This document shows positions 29,001 to 35,208 of a stretch of DNA of 48,513 nucleotides, piece by piece; position 1 is the stretch's first letter; each line of letters begins with the position of its first letter. Origin of the DNA: Hafnia alvei (GTDB lineage: Bacteria > Pseudomonadota > Gammaproteobacteria > Enterobacterales > Enterobacteriaceae); contig NZ_FMIQ01000051.1 in the NCBI RefSeq assembly GCF_900095695.1, positions 1 through 48,513 on the forward strand, given 5' to 3'. A model generated the notes under the pieces. It did not search any database and was not told the origin of the DNA. It saw only the letters and a list, made by a program, of their open reading frames with translations. A program made the translations under genes and the position numbers.

Positions 29001-29843
29001 GCCGCGGTGCATGTTTCGCTGCTCAACGATACGCTTTCTGCTAACACCACGGTGGATGGCAACGGCAACTGGTCTGCTTCACTAAACTTAACCCTAAACC
29101 TGCTGCAGCTTCTCCTGCTCAACAAGGTGGTGAACCTCAGCGCACACGACTCAGCGGGCAACGGCGTGGTCGTTAACGTCGGTCTGGATGGTCACATTAT
29201 TGATATCACGCCAACCTCTGCGCCAGCACCGGCAATGATGATGGCCATGAGTCTCGATGATGTCGCGGCCAGTCAGTCTGACTCACAGGATCATCTGTCA
29301 CAGAGTCACTCTGCGACCAGTCTTGATGATTCGGCGGCCACATCCACTTCCGGTACCTTCACCATCGGCGGCGTTACTATTGATTTGGCCGACGGCACGC
29401 ATAGCAGCGGCGGCTCAGTCACCGGTAGCGCAGGCGGCGATAAGGTTCACGTTAGCGATTTGGGCTTCACCCATATCGATGGCGGAGCGGGCACCGATAC
29501 GCTGGTGTTGGACGGTAGCAATCTCAACCTGGATCTCACCTCGCTGGGGCTGAAAGTCGAACACATTGAGATTTTCGATCTGGGCAAGACGGGTAATAAC
29601 TCTATCACCTTGGATCTCAAGGAAGCACTGAACGTCACGGATAAACCTCAGGATGACTTGTTGATCAAAGGGAGCATCGGCGATCGGGTCAATTTGGTGC
29701 ATGGACAGGGCGATATCTGGGATGTCAGCGGGCAACGTGAAGTAAACGGCGTGACCTACGACGTTTACCACAACTCCTCAACCGGCAGCAGCACGTTGGG
29801 AGACGTGCTGATTCAACAAGGTCTGCATGTGAACTTGATGTAG
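17016..29843 (+). CDS. Giant BapA-like type I secreted adhesin with about 38 Ig-like repeats
   Basis: A secreted cell-surface adhesin, 4275 residues. The ATG at 17016 follows AAAGGAG by 5 bases; an upstream in-frame TTG at 17001 covers the ribosome binding site and is rejected. Residues 1 to about 130 resemble the BapA N-terminal prefix domain. A Gly/Ala-rich hydrophobic stretch with LAAGGGG follows (about 140-170), then a Gly-Asn linker encoded by hexamer repeats. From about 204 to 4060 I count 38 Ig-like repeats of about 95-105 residues, recognised by DG/DN-x-L-N-xxE, G-x-V-x-x-x-G-x-W and TDxAGN motifs. One copy is divergent and the last is partial. The C-terminal 200 residues carry one RTX-like GGAGTDTLVLDG and a secretion-domain-like end. 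There is no LPXTG anchor and no Sec signal, consistent with type I export by the next three genes. The gene order is that of Salmonella bapABCD. Ligand unknown. Confidence 0.95.
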   Translation: MAQSNLSSGVSAGSGSVDIVTRSNGKQIAQYAQGNRVVTLTESSVVKIHGDSSLVASYERQGNDLIVHMKDGSTVRYQRFFFLDEHGEHSELVFDDGKTTHHAIFPFADMAGSSTAQTVIPTYETLGDGITTLVGHDGISAGVIGGVLGALAIGGGIALAAGGGGGGHGDSSSGNGNGGNGNGNGNGNGNGNGGNGNGNGGTTNPTLKVNAFAGDNVLNHNESLANQVLSGSTTASNAGRTVTITLGGKTYIGIVGKDGSWSINIPTADLQALPQGSLNISATLTNSAGHSTTTKLVVNVKTALPDLTLNAFAGDNILNQQESTVTQSLSGKTSASNAGQKVTLTLNGKTYSAVVGADGTWSIGVSSGDLQHLSQGKNTLSVSITDKYGNTNTKTEQFNVDTTLTGNPTLKVNAFAGDNILNHNESLASQVLSGSTTASNAGRTVTITLGGKTYTGIVGKDGNWSINIPTADLQTLPQGSLNISASLTNSAGHSTTTQLVVNVKTALPDLTLNAFAGDNVLSKLESTLTQSLSGKTSADNAGQKVTLTLNGKSYTAVVGADGTWSIGVTSGDLQHLPQGQNNLLVSITDKYGNTSTKTEQFDVKTTTPAISVAQFAGDDTLSGAEAKTAQVLSGSTLNVEAGRVVTIKLDNGKTYLATVQSDGSWKVTIPSSDLSSLSVGNHSFSVSVTDLANQTANSSHSFKASGDNSSIAISIVSSDDYLSASEAQQPLAINGTTVGVSAGAHVTVLLNGKTYGATVGIAGNWTVSVPPADLALLADGATKITASVTDSLGKVVSSQHTLNVLTHELPAPTIDTPFTDGILNLQESGKVQTLNGTSGIHGAQTVTITLGGKVYNAVVDAQGNWQVSVPVSDLHGFPQGSLSYQVSATDVAGNNGKINGSFSVDTIAPQLSIGVFAGDDVLNASEQKTVQAVSGTASVSEQGKLVDVLINGKHYSATVGADGRWSVNVPANDLAPLTNGNHTITATLTDSAGNSTSSSHSFVVKNLLPTVTVSTFAGDGTLDNSEAQTAQVLKGTTTNAETGSTITVTLNGQTYTTHVLSNGSWSLTIPSADLEKLPEGLANGNVSVTDLAGQTVNGKFSFNVDTDTSHGSIAISIIAGDDYLNVAESNGSLNITGTTTNVSAGSSVSVLLNGKNYQATVGADGRWQASVSSVDLKALQDGVATVTATVKDKEGNSVSATHDLNVLTHTLPNPTINVPFGDGVLNASEAQSAQTITGKTGITGAGQTITLNLNGHDYTGTVDANGNWKVVVPQADLQALQNGNQVIKVTAGDIAGNQIGGSLTASVDTVAPVITINNFAGDNRLNIQEATQAQTLSGTAVGAEAGQKVTIVLNGKTYTATVDASGNWTTSIPSTDLKALSNGDTTISVSVTDKAGNGASLQETILVDSDPKFAPLLSVNVFAGNDVLDGTERQNLQTVTGKAMYVEAGQVVTVTIGGSSYTGTVKADGSWSVNIPAGALSGLNNGSYTLDVKVSDVSGNSAQASHDFTVNTTASALTVSPLTGDNLVNSAEVASGLVVNGTSVNIPVGGKIEVTLNGVTYNTTIQAGGVWSVTVPAAAAKAIPDGTATLTVSGLDNAGNPVTSSQNFEIITHTAPHPTLNAPFGDGYLNAAEAGSNQQLSGTTGVAGAGQQVTVNFGGKNYTATVDAQGNWTVNIPSGDFTNLKDGPQTITVTATDAVGNSNNISGSAQIDKTLPVLTIDPITGDNVINAAESHSPIVISGTAPVGDSGQTVVVKVVVNGATYTANVNPDGTWSLTLPAGALNGVSDGNILFNASLTDAAGNTGSINQVVKLDASAANQPTIHIGTVSGDDYINATEINAPLTISGTSTNVEANQIVTITLNGKTYTTTVNADGSWSYNVPIADVKQLPDGIDGINVSVSDTSGNPATDSHNVTVIAQPADLPTIHVNTVAGDNVINAKEAQSDLQITGTTTHVTNGQTVTVTLGGKTYTGSVDANGLWSVTVPAADVQKLDQGSQNIVANVNDVAKNPASDTHAVQVDTQAPLLSIDLFVTDNVLNYAEALVSQILSGKTDAGQTVSVTINNKTVQVTADGNGIWKLTVSAGDLQALPDGTNTITVTATDSAGNTTSKDLSLNVGTHLLPTLTLDTPFVDGILSIAESAAGGVLTGTSTHLLQGTQITITIGSGVNSVQIIGSVGLNGIWSIPVSGHLLDTLLDGKAAINVTATDIYGNVGSATGQLDVLTHLEPTATLTLPLFGDNVLNNAEALLGQTLTGNSGLLGAGQTVYITLDGNKYVGAVDVNGNWTVQLPSNVLGALSDTSHTLSVTLTDRAGNTETSSSANFTAKVTLPIPTLDTPFGDGILNFVDSQTATSLHGLSGLTTNVGVSVIVNINGTPVNAIVNPNGSWTLPLDVGTLQGLPDGTWSLSVTVKDAAGNVVTSPTQTAEVLTHVVPLPTINLPFGDGLLSIAEAGTSQTLTGSTGITGAGQIVKVTVGGQILDALVTDDGKWTLSVPSNVLVTVGNGSKLIHVEVTDHAGNVGSIDGSYIASLTPPNPTIGTLFNDGLLNIGEANDTLTLKGTTGSSGLNQQVKLSIDIGGTIYTGVVDASGNWTITLPPKALLGIGNGDHQITLTAQDAAGNSTTITPAPTFTAYLTPPSVTLDTPFGDGALSISESGITQTLHGSLTLNNSTVAGSVVTVTINNHDFTATINPGGTSWTLDLQPGDMTAINLGSGLQDIKVTVTDVGLNTNSSTGQALIALTPPTITVNTNFITDGVIDYADLHASQTISGGSTGLSVGQSITVNIGGKPFTTTVNGDGSWSYTLKITDLVDIPNGSLVVTATDAAGNPAESLPTIYVVNPLAAVPVLTIDPISVDNLLGSSDLASGTVIVSGHSSGLSPLSTLQVTISGTPPFSIPVVIGVDGSWQITAPGSVFSEGDHTITANVTLGLPLLTANLDVTVDLTAPTLTIDAFAGNNILNASEAAVPQTLSGTASVTEIGQNVQITLNNKTYSAAVVTDGAGGAKWSVIIPVTDMAALGQSSPIIVATLADKAGNSVEVDRPILVDTTIPLVSINPLSIGGVINSLLNTVNIGAGILLNGSAEPNSSVTIKVGTLAGVTVQTDNDGKWSLNVAKVDLQGLTDGPQVITVTSTDSAGNVSVPVNVGLNVALNPGLGDTLNTLIGGDGVLNLAESLLTQTLTGTVSGNYTGATVSATILGQTYTVSVGNNGKWSINIDPSRWLLATGKTLDFDLVLTDANGNIVHTPVHVDLALTDLPLIQNVVAIGDGFLNQLESTANNVVTGTIGNMVTGTTVAVQLGIGTYQATVNANGTWSATIPQNVLAGLQDGSVKVVIIATDPAGNVVTSSTNLNVITHNLPTVVLDPLFGDGVLSLTEALAGGLTIGGSTSGMVGQTLKVLIGGSQVATAVVGANGKWSIAVTPQILDILEGVVGGNVTVEVKGNDIAGNPVDQSVGLKLDLTPPVLSGISLFGDGLLNAVDATTNQLITGTATGAPQDSTVNVLIGGKTFTGVTLANGTFSIALTPANLAQLPDGSLTATVTVTTPSGNTSSATAGVKVGLTNLPTITLDPLLSGDGFLNKAESLVDQVISGKVTNLTSGTVNITVNGTPLTATINPNGTWSATLKAGLLSGLPDGPLNINVSVTDAVGNTSSLPTILTTLTHNLPTITLGSLFGDSVLSVGDLLTSQLISGTTTNLAGGSLTLTLGSKTYTVPVGSGGAWSLSVSPLDLKALLDGSLTVGVTAKDAAGNPASANGILSVVTHALPTLTIGSVFGDGGLNITDLASAQVISGTSTNAQGSQLTVTLGGKSYLTTVGNDGSWSINVPKTDLSLLGDGSLGVNVSLTNPIGNTVSAGGSLNVITHQPTVGITSGIFGDGILNIAESGVSQLLTGTVTSALPGAKVVVTVGTIDYQATVNANGTWSLNLTSTQLKLLTDGPLHIGVKVTDVVGNTNSTGVDVGVKLAQPLLGLNIVTLPPLTDLLFGGKLLVITGTSQNLQNGAAVHVSLLNDTLSANTTVDGNGNWSASLNLTLNLLQLLLLNKVVNLSAHDSAGNGVVVNVGLDGHIIDITPTSAPAPAMMMAMSLDDVAASQSDSQDHLSQSHSATSLDDSAATSTSGTFTIGGVTIDLADGTHSSGGSVTGSAGGDKVHVSDLGFTHIDGGAGTDTLVLDGSNLNLDLTSLGLKVEHIEIFDLGKTGNNSITLDLKEALNVTDKPQDDLLIKGSIGDRVNLVHGQGDIWDVSGQREVNGVTYDVYHNSSTGSSTLGDVLIQQGLHVNLM
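17535..17617 (+). repeat. In-frame hexanucleotide repeat (GGNAAT) coding Gly-Asn linker
   Basis: Imperfect tandem units GGAAAT, GGCAAT and GGTAAT encode alternating Gly and Asn between the N-terminal module and the first Ig-like repeat. Because the unit is 6 bases, slippage would change linker length without breaking the frame. Confidence 0.85.
17625..18842 (+). repeat. Tandem duplication of a 609-bp, two-domain unit in the adhesin gene
   Basis: The first two Ig-like domains (from 17625) are repeated nearly identically from 18234, a shift of exactly 609 bp or 203 codons. Long stretches match base for base, including the segment around GCAGCACCACGGCCTCGAAT. Later domains are much more divergent, so this is the most recent visible expansion. 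Confidence 0.88.
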
Positions 29844-29867
29844 TGACGAAGCATTCTGTTTTCGTCA
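29844..29867 (+). other. Hairpin directly after the adhesin stop codon
   Basis: The arms TGACGAA (29844-29850) and TTCGTCA (29861-29867) start at the base after the adhesin TAG. There is only a weak T-rich tail (GGTGTTTAGTTTAAG), so termination would be partial at best. The head of repeat copy C begins 8 bases later. Confidence 0.45.
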
Positions 29868-29875
29868 GGTGTTTA

Positions 29876-30071
29876 GTTTAAGTCTTGGTTGTTCGAGCCA
29901 CGCCAACGGGGTGTTGGCGTGAGGGGAGGAGGCGCCAAGGATGGCGCATGCCGACCCGATGCGGAAATGCCATCACGGATAAAGTTAGGGACGCGCTGGC
30001 GTCCCTAACCCGAACGCCTACGCGGAGCAACATGAAAATGCGGAGCGGAGAGGCGGGCGGAATTTTACACA
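29876..30071 (+). repeat. Hairpin repeat element, copy C, inside the adhesin operon
   Basis: The head is GTTTAAGTCTTGGT (29876-29889), then GAGCC. Hairpin 1 has 9-bp arms CACGCCAAC (29899-29907) and GTTGGCGTG (29913-29921). Hairpin 2 has GCGCCA (29932-29937) and TGGCGC (29942-29947) with loop AGGA. GGATAAAG follows. Hairpin 3 has 11-bp arms at 29984-29994 and 29999-30009 with loop GCTG. The end is CGCCTACGC and a tail box GGCGGGCGGAATTTTACACA (30052-30071). It lies in the 346-bp gap between adhesin and outer-membrane protein genes. The remaining gap (30072-30189) holds only a weak TTCTCTTT/AAAGAGAA stem (30094-30121). Confidence 0.85.
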
Positions 30072-30189
30072 GTAAGTGAGTGCAATAAAGATTTTCTCTT
30101 TCCTTGTTTTAGAAAAGAGAACACAGAGCAGGATGAGCTCTAACACATAAAACCGATAAGCCATCATCACGATGTAAAGGTGGGGCAAC

Positions 30190-31554
30190 ATGATAAAGCG
30201 CATAAAACAATGGCCGGTAACGGTCTGGATGTGTTGTGGTTTGGGCTGTTTCGCTGCGTTACCGGTATGGGCTAAAACCACCACAACGAACTACCAGTGG
30301 CAATCCGCGCCGTCTGAACAGGCGCAAGATGAGCTCACGATTAAAGAAGCTATCCTGCGAGCATTTGGCCGCCATCCGCAAATTGCTCAGGCATCGGCAC
30401 AGATCCACGTAGGCGAAGCGAACCTCACCGTGGCAAAAAGTGCCTGGTATCCTCAGGTATCGCTGCAAAGTGCGGCGGGGCGCTCGCATCAAACAGACTC
30501 CTCTGGTTCACTCAATAGCAATGCGTCTACGGGCGTGACGTTAAATCAGCTGCTGTATGATTTTGGCAAAACCAGCGGCAGTATTGATGAACAACAAAAT
30601 CTGGGCGCGGCCTATGATTATCAGCTCTATACGGTACTCAATAACGTGGGGCAGCAAACGGTTCAGGCGTATTTGCAGGTAAAACGCTATCAGGAGCTGA
30701 TGGCGGCGGCCAAGCGCAATTTGGCCTCGCTTGAATCGGTGAGAGAGATGTCGAAGCTGCGCGCAGATGCCGGACTTAGCTCTCAGTCTGACGTTTTACA
30801 AGCAGAAACCCGCATCGCTGGCATGAACGCCACCTATGAACAATACCGTGCGCAAGAACGTTCCGCTCAGGCTAACCTGACGGTGCTGACCGGCGTGGTA
30901 TCAGAAAACCTTCCTGACCTTCCCAAAGACCTGCTCGATCAAAAGATCACCATCAAAGACCTTCCTTATGAACAGAACAGCGCGGTGCGTAGCGCTCAGG
31001 CTAAGCAATTGGCCGCTGAGCAGCGCGTGCGGCAGGCGGAAGCGCAGCATTGGCCGACGATTTCTGTACAGGCAGGGCGAACCCGTTATGAAAATAGCGA
31101 CAGCTCTTATTGGGACGATCGGGTGCAGTTGGTGGTGCAAGCACCGATTTATCAAGGGGGAGCGACCAGCGCCAAGGTAGATGCGGCTGAAGGCGATCGC
31201 CAAGCGGCACTGGCAGAGGTTGAGGCCAGCAAGCTGGATCTCAACCAAAAGGCGTCGGTGGCCTATGCTGATTTGATTGGCGCACAGCAGCGTCAGGAAG
31301 CGGGTGAAGACCAGTTTAGCTCGGCTGAACATACGCGCAGCGTGTATCAGGATGAATACAAGCTCAGCAAACGTAGCCTGAACGATCTGCTCAGCGTCGA
31401 GCAAGACGTATTGCAGGCCGATAGCGCGGCGATTGTGGCTCGCTATGACGTTTGGGATGCGGCGGTTCGCTATGCGGGTGCAGTCGATAACTTATTAGAT
31501 ATGCTGAATATTTCTCGGCCAAAGGTCACGGGCGACACTCTGCCTGCATTATAA
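30190..31554 (+). CDS. TolC-family outer-membrane protein for type I secretion (BapB-like)
   Basis: The outer-membrane and periplasmic channel of the type I secretion machine for the adjacent giant adhesin. It has 454 residues. An N-terminal signal peptide ends near PVWAK (about residue 29). The repeated TolC topology is visible as two similar halves of long helices and strands (FGRHPQIAQASAQIHVGEANLTVAKSAWYPQVSLQS near the start; RQAEAQHWPTISVQAGRT and VQAPIYQGGATSAKVDAAEG in the second half). The ATG at 30190 follows AGGTGGGG. It is followed closely by the ABC exporter gene. Substrate assignment comes from position and the bapABCD gene order. Confidence 0.93.
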   Translation: MIKRIKQWPVTVWMCCGLGCFAALPVWAKTTTTNYQWQSAPSEQAQDELTIKEAILRAFGRHPQIAQASAQIHVGEANLTVAKSAWYPQVSLQSAAGRSHQTDSSGSLNSNASTGVTLNQLLYDFGKTSGSIDEQQNLGAAYDYQLYTVLNNVGQQTVQAYLQVKRYQELMAAAKRNLASLESVREMSKLRADAGLSSQSDVLQAETRIAGMNATYEQYRAQERSAQANLTVLTGVVSENLPDLPKDLLDQKITIKDLPYEQNSAVRSAQAKQLAAEQRVRQAEAQHWPTISVQAGRTRYENSDSSYWDDRVQLVVQAPIYQGGATSAKVDAAEGDRQAALAEVEASKLDLNQKASVAYADLIGAQQRQEAGEDQFSSAEHTRSVYQDEYKLSKRSLNDLLSVEQDVLQADSAAIVARYDVWDAAVRYAGAVDNLLDMLNISRPKVTGDTLPAL

Positions 31555-31584
31555 CAAGCGCGTTAAATCCAGAAGAGGTATGTG

Positions 31585-33726
31585 ATGGCAGATCAACATT
31601 CAGGCGCCGATAAGTGGATTTTAGCGATGGTGCGCGCCGCAGGGCGCTTTGGACTTCCCTGTGATATTCCGGCGCTACAGCAGCAAATGCGCTGGTTTGA
31701 AAATCTTCCGTTACAGCGCCGCTTAGAGCGGATAGGGGCGTTACTGGGTTTACAGATAACCATTCGACCGAAAAACAGCGTGAGCTGGCGCAACGAAGTG
31801 ATGCCGGTGATGGCGCAGCTAGAAGATGGTTCGGTGCTGATCTTGGAAAACCTCGATGCTGAAAAGCACGTCAGCTACTGGCTAAGCGACTGCGGCGACA
31901 TGGTGAGAGAGGAAGAGCTTGATGCTCTGCTAGGGCGCATTCAGCCAGACGTGGTGCTGCTTGGCATCGCCGCGCGCGGGCACGATTCACGCATTGATGA
32001 TTTTGTGCAGCCCTATCAGCAGCATTGGTTTTGGCATCACTTTAAACATGCAGGCCGCAAGCTTTCAGAAATCTCTATGGCGTCGGTGCTGGGCAACGTG
32101 TTGGCACTGGCGGGAATTTTGTTTTCCATGCAGGTGTATGACCGCGTGATCCCTGCGCAGTCATATCCTACGCTGTGGGTGCTGTTTGTGGGCGTTTTGT
32201 TTGCGGCATTTTTAGAGTATTTCATCCGCCTCTCGCGGACGCATATCTCCGATTTGATGGGCAAGCACATCGACCTAAAAGTGTCGTCGATGTTCTTTGC
32301 CCGTGCGTTGGCGATTAAAAACGATGCGCGGCCAAAATCGACCGGCTCTTTTATTTCTCAACTGCGTGAAATCGATCAGGTGCGTGAACTGCTGACCTCC
32401 ACCACGGTAGGGGCGGCCATGGACATGCCGTTTGTGCTGCTGTTCTTGGTGATTATGGCGATGGTCGGTGGGCCGCTGGTGGCGATCCCGCTGATAGCCA
32501 TTCCGCTGATTGTGATCCCCGGCATTCTGATCCAGTGGCCGCTGGCGAAGCTTGCCAAAGAAGGCATGCGTGAAAGCGCGATTCGTAATGCGGTACTGGT
32601 GGAGTCGATTGAAGGCGTTGAGGATATTAAGGCGCTACAGGCAGAACCCTATTTCCAGCGTCAATGGGAGCAAACGCATCATGTGAGCGCGGCCATAGGG
32701 ATGAAGCAGCGCGTATGGGGCGCTCGTTTGAGCGGGTGGGCTTCTACCGTGCAGCAAGTGACCTATGCCGGTATGTTGGTGCTGGGAACGTATCTGGTCC
32801 TAGCGGGCGATATTACGACCGGTACCATGGTGGCCTGTAGCCTGCTGTCGTCGCGCACGATTGCGCCTTTAATGCAGCTCACTATGGTGTTTTCACGTTG
32901 GCAACATGCTAAGAGCGCGATGACGGGGTTGAACGACCTGCTGAAGAAGCCGCTCGATCGCGATCCCGAGCACAAGATGGCGCACTGTCCGGCGCTGGCG
33001 GGACATTATCAGCTCGACAATCTGCAATATAGCTATGACATCGAAAAGGGTGAGCAGGCGCTGTATATCCCTGAGCTGGAAATTAAGCCGGGCGAACGGG
33101 TGGCGCTGATTGGCAAGGTGGGGGCCGGTAAATCAACCTTGCTGAAGCTGCTGTCAGGGCAAGCCGAAGCCAGTAAGGGCAAGCTGATTATCGACGGCGT
33201 GGATATGGCGCATATCGATCCGGTCGATGTGCGGCGCCAGATTGGGCTGCTTTCGCAAGATTCACGGCTATTTTTTGGCACCCTGCGGCAAAACCTGATG
33301 TTAGGCCATCCGCATGCAACGGATCAGGAGCTGATTCAAGCGCTGCGCATCAGCGGTGCATTGAGCATGGTGCAAAAAGATGCCGCCAGCCTCGACCGTA
33401 TGATCAACGAAGGCGGGCGTGGTTTGTCCGGTGGGCAGCGGCAAATGGTGATGCTGAGCCGCATGATTGTGCGTAATCCACAGGTTGTGTTGTTGGACGA
33501 GCCAACGGCATCGATGGATGAACAGCTCGAAAGCTATGTGATAAGGCAGCTACAAAGCTGGATGGCGGGAAGAACCTTGATACTGGTGACCCATCGTCCG
33601 GCGCTGCTATCTCTGGTTGACCGAATTATTGTGATGGACGGCGGAAAAGTGGTTGCTGACGGTTCGCGAGATGAAATCCTCGGCCAGACCCAGCGTAATA
33701 GCAACGTGACATCGGTTGTGGCCTAA
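31585..33726 (+). CDS. Type I secretion ABC exporter (BapC-like)
   Basis: An inner-membrane ABC transporter that exports the giant adhesin. It has 713 residues. An N-terminal peptidase-like domain (about 1-130) shows none of the Cys-His layout of an active C39 protease that I can recognise, so it is probably a docking domain. Six-helix transmembrane region at about 155-440. The nucleotide-binding domain has Walker A GKVGAGKST (about 510-518), signature LSGGQRQ, Walker B VVLLDEPTASMD and the H-loop THRP. ATG at 31585, 6 bases after AAGAGG, is preferred to the GTG at 31582. Its stop lies 11 bases before the adaptor gene. Confidence 0.94.
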   Translation: MADQHSGADKWILAMVRAAGRFGLPCDIPALQQQMRWFENLPLQRRLERIGALLGLQITIRPKNSVSWRNEVMPVMAQLEDGSVLILENLDAEKHVSYWLSDCGDMVREEELDALLGRIQPDVVLLGIAARGHDSRIDDFVQPYQQHWFWHHFKHAGRKLSEISMASVLGNVLALAGILFSMQVYDRVIPAQSYPTLWVLFVGVLFAAFLEYFIRLSRTHISDLMGKHIDLKVSSMFFARALAIKNDARPKSTGSFISQLREIDQVRELLTSTTVGAAMDMPFVLLFLVIMAMVGGPLVAIPLIAIPLIVIPGILIQWPLAKLAKEGMRESAIRNAVLVESIEGVEDIKALQAEPYFQRQWEQTHHVSAAIGMKQRVWGARLSGWASTVQQVTYAGMLVLGTYLVLAGDITTGTMVACSLLSSRTIAPLMQLTMVFSRWQHAKSAMTGLNDLLKKPLDRDPEHKMAHCPALAGHYQLDNLQYSYDIEKGEQALYIPELEIKPGERVALIGKVGAGKSTLLKLLSGQAEASKGKLIIDGVDMAHIDPVDVRRQIGLLSQDSRLFFGTLRQNLMLGHPHATDQELIQALRISGALSMVQKDAASLDRMINEGGRGLSGGQRQMVMLSRMIVRNPQVVLLDEPTASMDEQLESYVIRQLQSWMAGRTLILVTHRPALLSLVDRIIVMDGGKVVADGSRDEILGQTQRNSNVTSVVA

Positions 33727-33737
33727 CGGGAGGCAGT

Positions 33738-34907
33738 ATGGCAGAGCTCACAATGCAGGAAGACATGGCACGCCAGTCGCGCTTTTACTCCTCGGTGGTG
33801 TGGTTAACGTTAGCGGGAATGACGTTCTTTTTTGTTTGGTCCTATTTTGCCACGCTGGATGAAGTGACGGTCGGTACGGGTAAGGTAACAACCTCGATCC
33901 GTGCCCAGCTGATTGAAAGTTTAGACGGCGGTATTGTTTCTGCGCTGCTGGTGCACGAAGGCGATATTGTCAAAAAAGGGCAGGTTTTGGCGCGGCTCGA
34001 TCCGAAGCGCTTTCAGTCAAACTACGGCGAAGCAGCGGCCAGAGCCCGTGCGCTACGAGCATCATCGGAACGATTACGGTCGGAGCTGACCGGAGAACCA
34101 CTTAAGTTTAGTGCTAGCACGTTGGCTGAGCCTGAGTTGGTGGCGCGTGAACGGCAGCTTTATGACTCACGCCGCCGTAACCTCAATGAAACCGTGGCGA
34201 ATCTACAAGAGTCGTATCGATTGGTGATCGCTGAGCTAAAAATGACGCAGCCTTTGGTGGCGAAAGGCGCGGCGAGTCAGGTTGAAGTGATCCGTTTGCA
34301 GCGACAGGCCAGCGAACTACAGGGAAAAATTGATGATGCGCGCAACCAATACGCGCTAAGGGCGCGTGAAGAACAGGTAAAAAACAATGCGGATTTGGAC
34401 GCTCAGCTCGAAGTGATGGCGGGGAAAGAGGATCAGCTCGATCGTGTCACCATGATTTCACCGGTGCGCGGCATTGTGAAGGATATTCAGGTGATGACGG
34501 TTGGCGGCGTGCTGCAACCCGGCGGCAAACTGATGGAAATCGTGCCGCTGGAAGATCAGCTGTTGATTGAAACGCGCATTAACCCGCGTGATATCGCCTA
34601 TATCCGCCCAGGGCTTGCGGCAACGGTGAAAATTACCGCCTATGACTCTTCTATTTATGGCAACTTGAATGGCACGGTGGAAATCGTTTCACCGGATACG
34701 CTGCAAGATGAAGTGCGTCGCGATCAGTATTATTACCGCGTGTATGTGCGCACCAAGAGCGCGGAGCTGAGTAACAAAGCAGGGCGAAAATTCCCGATCC
34801 TACCCGGCATGGTGGCGAGCGTAGAGATTAAAACCGGGCAGAAAACCGTGCTGGATTATTTGATTAAGCCGTTGAATAAGGTGAAAGAGGCGTTGAGGGA
34901 GCGGTGA
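33738..34907 (+). CDS. HlyD-family adaptor for type I secretion (BapD-like)
   Basis: A periplasmic adaptor joining the ABC exporter to the TolC-like channel. It has 389 residues. A short cytoplasmic N-terminus precedes one membrane helix (about 19-40, VVWLTLAGMTFFFVWSYFA). The lipoyl half-motifs ESLDGGIVSALLVHEGDIVKKGQ and MTVGGVLQPGGKLMEIVP flank a long coiled-coil hairpin (about 95-230). The C-terminal beta domain ends with the HlyD-type segment GMVASVEIKTGQKTVLDYLIKPL. The ATG follows GGGAGG. It is the last gene of the four-gene adhesin operon; a repeat element starts within about 20 bases of its stop. Confidence 0.95.
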   Translation: MAELTMQEDMARQSRFYSSVVWLTLAGMTFFFVWSYFATLDEVTVGTGKVTTSIRAQLIESLDGGIVSALLVHEGDIVKKGQVLARLDPKRFQSNYGEAAARARALRASSERLRSELTGEPLKFSASTLAEPELVARERQLYDSRRRNLNETVANLQESYRLVIAELKMTQPLVAKGAASQVEVIRLQRQASELQGKIDDARNQYALRAREEQVKNNADLDAQLEVMAGKEDQLDRVTMISPVRGIVKDIQVMTVGGVLQPGGKLMEIVPLEDQLLIETRINPRDIAYIRPGLAATVKITAYDSSIYGNLNGTVEIVSPDTLQDEVRRDQYYYRVYVRTKSAELSNKAGRKFPILPGMVASVEIKTGQKTVLDYLIKPLNKVKEALRER

Positions 34908-34912
34908 GGATT

Positions 34913-35143
34913 TACTGCTGTTGATGACACCTTTGTGTAATATTCCGCCCGCCAGTTTATACCGAGTTTCATTGCTGCATGGGTGAAGGCGTACGGGCAG
35001 AGACCACCAGCGCGTGGTCTCTGCACTCGCGCGCTTTTATCCGAGACGCCATCTCCGCTCCGGTTTGGTATCGCCCATCCAGGGCGCCCCAAACTCCACC
35101 GATACATCCCTGTATCGGCGGCTCTCCCTACCAAGACTTAAAC
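34913..35143 (-). repeat. Hairpin repeat element, copy D
   Basis: Read on the minus strand, the head GTTTAAGTCTTGGT is at 35130-35143. Hairpin 1 has arms CCGATACA and TGTATCGG around GGGA (plus 35099-35118). Hairpin 2 (CGCCC-TGGAT-GGGCG with flanking TTTGG/CCAAA) is identical to that of copy B. GAGATGGCGTCTC and GGATAAAAGCGCGCGAG follow. Hairpin 3 has 11-bp arms at plus 34997-35007 and 35014-35024. The tail shares 32 identical bases with the left edge of the window (plus 34924-34955). It starts just after the HlyD gene stop. Confidence 0.88.
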
Positions 35144-35149
35144 ACTTAA

Positions 35150-35187
35150 AAGACAAAAACTAAAATTGTCTTTTGTCTTGTGTTTTT
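35150..35187. terminator. Candidate terminator between the adhesin operon and rhlE
   Basis: The arms AAGACAAAA (35150-35158) and TTTTGTCTT (35171-35179) with a 12-base loop are followed by GTGTTTTTT. They lie exactly between the heads of repeat copies D and E. The stem is AT-rich and therefore weak. It could be a terminator or the central hairpin of a composite repeat. Confidence 0.45.
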
Positions 35188-35208
35188 TCATGTTGAAAGA
35201 ATGCATTT

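Noticed and set aside
30018-30284. Open frame of 88 codons on the minus strand
   Set aside because: It overlaps the tail of repeat copy C and the signal peptide region of the outer-membrane protein gene, and has no family features.
31585-31980. Active C39 peptidase domain on the ABC exporter
   Set aside because: Although the domain is in the right place, I cannot see the Cys-His arrangement of bacteriocin-type peptidases, and the adhesin shows no double-glycine leader, so it is read as a non-catalytic docking domain.
34856-35134. Open frame of 92 codons on the minus strand
   Set aside because: It lies across repeat copy D and the end of the HlyD gene. Its sequence follows the repeat hairpins, so it is a by-product of the element.
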